NCBI GenBank assembly: GCA_904393855.1
Contig: CAJFNE010000081.1
Location: 1-8,336 of the forward strand
Direction of reading: 5' to 3'
Source of the DNA: an uncultured Oscillibacter sp.
GTDB taxonomy: Bacteria > Bacillota > Clostridia > Oscillospirales > Oscillospiraceae
DNA length: 8,336 nucleotides
Below are positions 5,146 through 8,336 of the stretch, in pieces. A model generated the notes under the pieces. The model saw only the letters and a list, made by a program, of their open reading frames with translations, did not search any database and was not told the origin of the DNA. Every line of letters starts with the position of its first letter. Position 1 is the first letter of the stretch. A program made the translations under genes and the position numbers.

Positions 5146-7236
5146 TCACACCGGCTCCCCGCCGGGCAGGAGAGGCGTCATGCTCCGCAGGCTGATGCAC
5201 AGAGTGGACAGGTTGTGCAGCAGCGCGGAGGTGGCCGGCGGCAGCACGCCCAGCACACCCAGGGCGATCAGGCTGCCGTTGAAGCCCATGACGAAGCGGT
5301 AATTGCACTGCACCCGCTCCATCAGCGCCTGGGCCAGCCGGCGCAGCAGCACCAGCTCGTGGAGGTCGTCCGCCGCGATGGTGATGTCGGCGATCTCCCG
5401 GGCGATGGCGGCGCCGTCGCTGATGGCGATCCCCGCACTGGCGGCGGAGAGGGCCGGCGCGTCGTTGATGCCATCGCCGATCATGATTACGGTCCTGTCG
5501 GCGGCCCGCTCCGCCTCCACAAAGGCGGCTTTGTCCTCCGGCAGCACCTCGGCCCGGTACTCGTCCACGCCCAGCTGGGCGGCGATGGCCGCGGCGGTCC
5601 GCTGGCTGTCCCCGGTCATCATCACCAGGCGTCCAACGCCCAGCTCCCGCAGCTGGCTCAGCACCTCCGCGGCCTCCGGCCGCAGGGGGTCCGCCACACA
5701 GATCACCGCCGCCAGCTCCCCGCCGATGGCCAGATACAGGTGGGAGTACTGGTCCGGCAGGGCCCGGAAGCGGTCCTCCTCCCCGGCGGGGAGAGCGCTG
5801 TGCTCGTCCTCAAAGACGAAATGATGGCTGCCGATCACCACCCGCTCCCCGCCCACCTGGCTGGCAATGCCGTGGGCCACCACATACTCCACGCTGGCGT
5901 GCATCTCCGCGTGGGTGAGGCACTTCTCCCGAGCCGCCCGCACCACGGCATTGGCCATGGAGTGGGGGTAGTGCTCCTCCAGGCAGGCCGCCAGGCGCAG
6001 CATCTCGTCGGGGTCCCGGCCCCCAAAGGGGATCACGTCCACCACGGTGGGGCAGGCCCGGGTCAGGGTGCCGGTCTTGTCAAAGACGATGGTGTCCGCC
6101 CGGGCCACCGCCTCCAGGAACTTGCCGCCCTTGACGGTGATGTGATGCCGTCCCGCCTCCCCCATGGCGGAGAGGACGGACAGGGGCATGGCCAGCTTCA
6201 AGGCGCAGGAGAAGTCCACCATCAGGATGGACACCGCCCGGGTGACGTTCCGGGTCAGGGCATAGGTGAGCAGGGTCCCCAGCAGGCTGTACGGCACCAG
6301 GTGGTCCGCCAGCCGGGCGGCCTGGGTCTCCGTGGCGGACTGGAGCTTCTGGGACTCCTCGATCATGGTGACGATCCGGTCGTAACGGCTGGAGCCGGTC
6401 TCCCCGGCGGCCTCCAGCACGCACTCGCCCTCCTCCAATACCGTGCCGGCGTAGACCATGCTGCCCACCCGCTTGGGGACGGGTACCGACTCGCCGGTGA
6501 GGGACGCCTGGTTCACCATGGCCTCCCCCTCCGTCACCTTCCCGTCCAGGGGGATCAGGTTCCCGGTGCGGACCCGGACGCGGTCTCCCGCCTGGATCTG
6601 GTGGACCGGCACCAGCACGTCGCCGCTCTCCGTCACCTGCCAGACCCGGTCCACGTTCAGGGACATGCTCCGGGCCAGGTCCCCCACGGATTTCTTGTGG
6701 GTCCACTCCTCCAGCAGCTCCCCCAGCCGCAGCAGGAACATGACGGACCCAGCGGTGGCAAAGTCCCCCCGGGCCAGGGAGACGCCGATGGAGACGGCGT
6801 CCAGCACCTCCACCTGGAGCCTCCCCCGCAGCAGGCACCGCAGCCCCCGCCACAGGTAGCGCATCGCCCGCAGGGCGGTGTAAGCCATCCGCAGCGGCGC
6901 GGGGAAGAACAGCGTCCGCACCGCCCGGAAGGCCACCATCCCCGCCAGACGGTTCTGGTACTGCTGGTTCAGCTCCCGGCCGCTCTGCTCCGGCAGCTGG
7001 TCCGCCAGGGGATTTCCCGCCTCCCGGAAGCGGGCCAGGGCTCCCAGCACCTCCTGCCGGGGGCCGTCATAGAGGATCACCGCGTCGCCGGTGCGCTCGT
7101 AGACCCTGGCGGACCGCACGCACGGCAGGCGGTTCAGATAGAGGTCCAGCAGGTCCGCCTGCCGGATCGTCATCCGGGGCTGGCACAGGTGCACCCGCAG
7201 CCGGCCCCGGCTCTCATGCAGAATTTGACATTTCAC
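5146..7236 (-). CDS. Atypical P1B-type metal-transporting ATPase (P1B-6/FezB-like)
   Basis: A 696-residue membrane ATPase that should move a metal ion at the cost of ATP. Residues 1-75 resemble an HMA_2 domain with SRGRLRV (9-15) and no CxxC. Hydrophobic segments lie at about 97-135 and 144-177, then the actuator loop with TGES (247-250), membrane helices at 316-358, the phosphorylation site DKTGTLT (Asp386), TGD (541-543), GDGINDAPAL (587-596), and C-terminal helices at 645-683. The usual CPC metal motif is replaced by D-F-S-C-A-L-K-L (341-348; Cys344), and the nucleotide-site HP pair reads His425-Ser426. The start is GTG at 7236 with AGAGGA 10 bases upstream; the longer open frame upstream is Arg/Gly-rich shadow over the DUF6110-like gene. 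The substrate is unknown; iron is plausible from resemblance to FezB. Confidence 0.92.
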   Translation of the reverse strand: MKCQILHESRGRLRVHLCQPRMTIRQADLLDLYLNRLPCVRSARVYERTGDAVILYDGPRQEVLGALARFREAGNPLADQLPEQSGRELNQQYQNRLAGMVAFRAVRTLFFPAPLRMAYTALRAMRYLWRGLRCLLRGRLQVEVLDAVSIGVSLARGDFATAGSVMFLLRLGELLEEWTHKKSVGDLARSMSLNVDRVWQVTESGDVLVPVHQIQAGDRVRVRTGNLIPLDGKVTEGEAMVNQASLTGESVPVPKRVGSMVYAGTVLEEGECVLEAAGETGSSRYDRIVTMIEESQKLQSATETQAARLADHLVPYSLLGTLLTYALTRNVTRAVSILMVDFSCALKLAMPLSVLSAMGEAGRHHITVKGGKFLEAVARADTIVFDKTGTLTRACPTVVDVIPFGGRDPDEMLRLAACLEEHYPHSMANAVVRAAREKCLTHAEMHASVEYVVAHGIASQVGGERVVIGSHHFVFEDEHSALPAGEEDRFRALPDQYSHLYLAIGGELAAVICVADPLRPEAAEVLSQLRELGVGRLVMMTGDSQRTAAAIAAQLGVDEYRAEVLPEDKAAFVEAERAADRTVIMIGDGINDAPALSAASAGIAISDGAAIAREIADITIAADDLHELVLLRRLAQALMERVQCNYRFVMGFNGSLIALGVLGVLPPATSALLHNLSTLCISLRSMTPLLPGGEPV

Positions 7237-7256
7237 GCGATCACGCTTCCTCTCAG

Positions 7257-7286
7257 AAAAAGAGCCGCGCCGTTCCAGGCGCGGCT
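7257..7286 (-). terminator. Intergenic terminator or attenuator before the ATPase gene
   Basis: AGCCGCGCC (7263-7271) and GGCGCGGCT (7278-7286) form a perfect 9-bp stem with a 6-base loop. On the minus strand it is followed by CTTTTTC, the form of an intrinsic terminator. It sits between the DUF6110-like gene (stop at 7302) and the ATPase ribosome binding site (about 7250). No separate ATPase promoter is seen, so it probably allows partial read-through or protects the upstream message. Confidence 0.75.
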
Positions 7287-7301
7287 GATGGGTTTCGGTT
7301 C

Positions 7302-7559
7302 TTACGCCTCCCCGGCGGCGTCCTCCACCGTCTCGGCGGCGGCCGCCCGGGTCTCGTTGATCTCCTTGGCGTCGGCCAGGATGTCCCCGGCGGCCTCCTG
7401 CACCTGGGTCACCGTGGTCATCACGCTGTCCCGGCACCGCAGCGCCGCGGCGGTGGCATGGGTATAGACCTTCCGCGCGTCCTGGCTGGCCAGCAGCTTG
7501 AAGCCCGCGGACCCCAGCAGGGTGCCGCCCGCAAAAATCGCAATGTTCTTCCAATCCAT
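7302..7559 (-). CDS. DUF6110-like small membrane protein
   Basis: An 85-residue protein starting MDWKNIAIFAGG that looks like the DUF6110 family, small proteins I associate with Clostridia P-type ATPases. A short glycine-rich hydrophobic segment (residues 5-24, with Gly11, 12, 16 and 19, so a GxxxG pattern) is followed by a long amphipathic helix (about 28-70, with DARKVYTHATAAALR at 27-41) and an acidic Ala/Glu tail. It is probably anchored in the membrane by the N-terminus. Starts at 7559, 7562 (ATG-ATG) or 7571 (GTG) are possible; 7559 is chosen for spacing from a weak GAGTGAG and for the Met-Asp-Trp-Lys beginning. It lies between a 27-codon membrane-peptide gene and the ATPase gene. It may be the counterpart of the ferrosome membrane protein FezA, which is an inference. 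Confidence 0.82.
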   Translation of the reverse strand: MDWKNIAIFAGGTLLGSAGFKLLASQDARKVYTHATAAALRCRDSVMTTVTQVQEAAGDILADAKEINETRAAAAETVEDAAGEA

Positions 7560-7578
7560 CATCTGTCTCACTCGCTTT

Positions 7579-7662
7579 CTATTTCCGCTTGATTCCGGTC
7601 AGCATGGCCAGCGCCATACAGGCCAGCGCCGCCCAGGCCCAAAAACGATGCTGTTTCATCAT
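7579..7662 (-). CDS. 27-residue predicted membrane peptide
   Basis: This short frame begins MMKQHRFWAWAALACM, continues with an Ala/Leu/Met hydrophobic run and ends TGIKRK before TAG. It is a single predicted membrane helix of about 17 residues (FWAW to LTG) with basic residues on both sides. AAAGGAG (7668-7674) lies 5 bases before the first ATG and 8 before the second (7659), one of the best ribosome binding sites in the window. The frame follows directly after a strong promoter and ends 19 bases before the DUF6110-like start, so it is the first gene of the operon. Possible roles are a small subunit of the ATPase or membrane assembly, or a leader peptide coupling translation. I do not recognise a named family. 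Confidence 0.7.
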   Translation of the reverse strand: MMKQHRFWAWAALACMALAMLTGIKRK

Positions 7663-7681
7663 CTCGACTCCTTTGTTCCGC

Positions 7682-7694
7682 GGGATTTTATCCC
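7682..7694. promoter_or_regulatory. Small dyad over the predicted transcription start (possible operator)
   Basis: GGGAT-TTT-ATCCC (7682-7694) is a perfect 5-bp inverted repeat, 1 base downstream of the -10 box of the membrane-peptide operon and spanning the expected transcription start near 7689. Its place suits a repressor site, but it could instead be a minor 5' hairpin. The binding protein is unknown. Confidence 0.4.
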
Positions 7695-7695
7695 A

Positions 7696-7724
7696 ATCAT
7701 AGAACATTCCACAAAAGTTGTCAA
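7696..7724 (-). promoter_or_regulatory. Sigma-A-type promoter of the membrane peptide / DUF6110 / ATPase operon
   Basis: On the minus strand a perfect -35 box TTGACA (7719-7724) and a -10 box TATGAT (7696-7701) are separated by an ideal 17 bases. The region upstream (7725-7795) is very AT-rich and could act as an UP element. The promoter is near consensus, so a repressor would be expected if the operon is controlled. Confidence 0.88.
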
Positions 7725-7764
7725 GAGTATTTTATATCCGTCAAAATTGCGTATATATTCCTAT

Positions 7765-7790
7765 AAAAAGTTGCATAATGCTAACTTTTT
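7765..7790. repeat. AT-rich inverted repeat upstream of the ATPase operon promoter
   Basis: AAAAAGTT-GCAT (7765-7776), a central A, then ATGC-T-AACTTTTT (7778-7790) form a 12-bp inverted repeat broken by one extra base. Its centre lies about 88 bases upstream of the predicted transcription start. It could be a regulator site or a cruciform-prone element. It does not match the classical Fur, Zur, MntR or CopY consensus by eye. Confidence 0.6.
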
Positions 7791-7818
7791 GAAAATCCGC
7801 TCCAGCCGGGTTCCGGGG

Positions 7819-7864
7819 AAAAAACAGGCGGGCTGCCCGTCCAGCCTGGAACGGGCGGCCCGCC
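7819..7864 (-). terminator. Rho-independent terminator of the FtsX-type permease gene
   Basis: GGCGGGC (7827-7833) pairs with GCCCGCC (7858-7864) and GCCCGT (7835-7840) with ACGGGC (7851-7856), joined by a T-G wobble and topped by a short CCA/TGG helix. On the minus strand the stem is followed by TGTTTTTT. It lies 19 bases after the permease stop codon. Confidence 0.92.
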
Positions 7865-7883
7865 GCTGATGGCGCAGCTGTAT

Positions 7884-8336
7884 TCAGTTCTCCGCCTCCC
7901 GCAGCCGCTCCACGATGGTGGACCTGGAGACGGAGCGGTACACCGCCAGGGGCACCAGCGCGCCCAGCAGGGCGAACACCGGGATCACCACCAGGAACGG
8001 CGTCAGCGTCAGCCGGTAGGTGAAGAACCAGAACAAACTCCCCACCGCCGTGAAGGCCACCGGGCCCAGCGCCAGGGTCAGCACCAGGGAGATCCCCGCC
8101 GCCCCCAGAGCGTAGAACAATCCCTCATACACCAGCATGGTCTTGAGCTGCTTGCCCGTCATGCCGATGGACTGGAGCACGGCGAACTCCCGCTTTCGGG
8201 CGATGATGCCGGTGAGGATAGCGTTGAAGAAGTTCAGCACGCCCACCAGCCCCACGATGAAGCTCAGGGCCCCGCCGCACAGCTGGAACATGGAGCGCAT
8301 GCCCTCGAACTCCGCGGCGTAGAGGGCCTTGCTCTC
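7884..8336 (-). CDS. FtsX-type ABC transporter permease, C-terminal part (cut by window edge)
   Basis: The last 150 residues of a permease that continues beyond the right edge; the frame is open to position 8336, so no start is visible. It has the C-terminal FtsX (MacB-like) permease domain: a membrane helix at visible residues 16-45, the cytoplasmic signature ARKREFAVLQSIGMTGKQLK (46-65), then two or three helices (about 70-106 and 111-133), ending in a charged tail (RSTIVERLREAEN). Such permeases pair with an MJ0796/LolD-type ATPase to power extracytoplasmic work such as peptide export, antimicrobial peptide resistance or lipoprotein handling. The substrate cannot be read from this fragment. 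It is the last gene of its operon, with a strong terminator after it. Confidence 0.92.
   Translation of the reverse strand, partial: ESKALYAAEFEGMRSMFQLCGGALSFIVGLVGVLNFFNAILTGIIARKREFAVLQSIGMTGKQLKTMLVYEGLFYALGAAGISLVLTLALGPVAFTAVGSLFWFFTYRLTLTPFLVVIPVFALLGALVPLAVYRSVSRSTIVERLREAEN

Noticed and set aside
4933..7467. An 844-codon open frame on the plus strand
   Set aside because: It lies opposite the P-type ATPase, which has all the catalytic motifs. The plus-strand product is His/Gln/Gly-rich without motifs, an artefact of GC-rich codon use on the other strand.
7237..7554. Upstream extension of the ATPase frame by 106 codons
   Set aside because: The extra part is Gly/Arg-rich, overlaps the DUF6110-like gene in another frame and crosses a terminator-like hairpin; the GTG at 7236 starts the recognisable domain.
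7765..7790. Fur box at the AT-rich inverted repeat
   Set aside because: The repeat is not a match to GATAATGATAATCATTATC, has a one-base offset between arms and lies well upstream of the -35 box, so it cannot be called a Fur site from sequence alone.

Overview
The window looks like chromosomal DNA from a GC-rich member of the Firmicutes, most likely a gut Clostridia of the Oscillospiraceae type (Flavonifractor/Oscillibacter-like). The basis is Bacillus-type gene order (a YwiB/DUF1934 gene directly upstream of what looks like argS), strong GGAGG-type ribosome binding sites, a lipoprotein carrying a DUF4358-like domain, and a DUF6110-like protein beside an atypical P1B ATPase. Most intergenic control elements can be read: sigma-A-type promoters, one ECF-type promoter candidate and five terminator-like hairpins. 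No tRNA, rRNA, CRISPR array, transposase or phage gene was seen.

Layout. Positions 1-1541 hold a leftward operon: promoter, murI (glutamate racemase), DUF1934/YwiB-like protein (its start lies inside the end of murI), a palindromic intergenic repeat, and the first 27 codons of a probable argS. A divergent promoter at about 1690 drives two rightward genes: an unrecognised acidic 137-residue protein and a DUF362 protein with two 4Fe-4S ferredoxin motifs. That unit ends in a hairpin at 3327-3362, which also serves the convergent leftward lipoprotein gene (3386-4219). The lipoprotein has an acidic and Ser/Gly-rich tether, a DUF4358-like domain and a candidate ECF sigma promoter. A separate leftward gene for a 103-residue unknown protein (4397-4708) has its own promoter and terminator.

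The most interesting part is the leftward cluster from 7791 to 4834. A very AT-rich control region with a near-consensus promoter is followed by a previously overlookable 27-codon membrane-peptide gene, a DUF6110-like small membrane protein with an N-terminal glycine-rich hydrophobic segment, a terminator-like hairpin between genes, and an atypical P1B ATPase. The ATPase lacks the CPC motif, having S-C-A-L-K-L instead, and has an N-terminal HMA_2-like domain without CxxC. A 64-residue Pro/Lys-rich protein follows. A small glycine-rich membrane protein next to a P1B-6-like ATPase resembles the fez clusters that build iron-storing ferrosomes in Clostridioides difficile and other bacteria. That link is an inference from architecture, not proof.

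Beyond 7884 lies the C-terminal end of an FtsX-type ABC transporter permease that continues past the window edge and has its own strong terminator.
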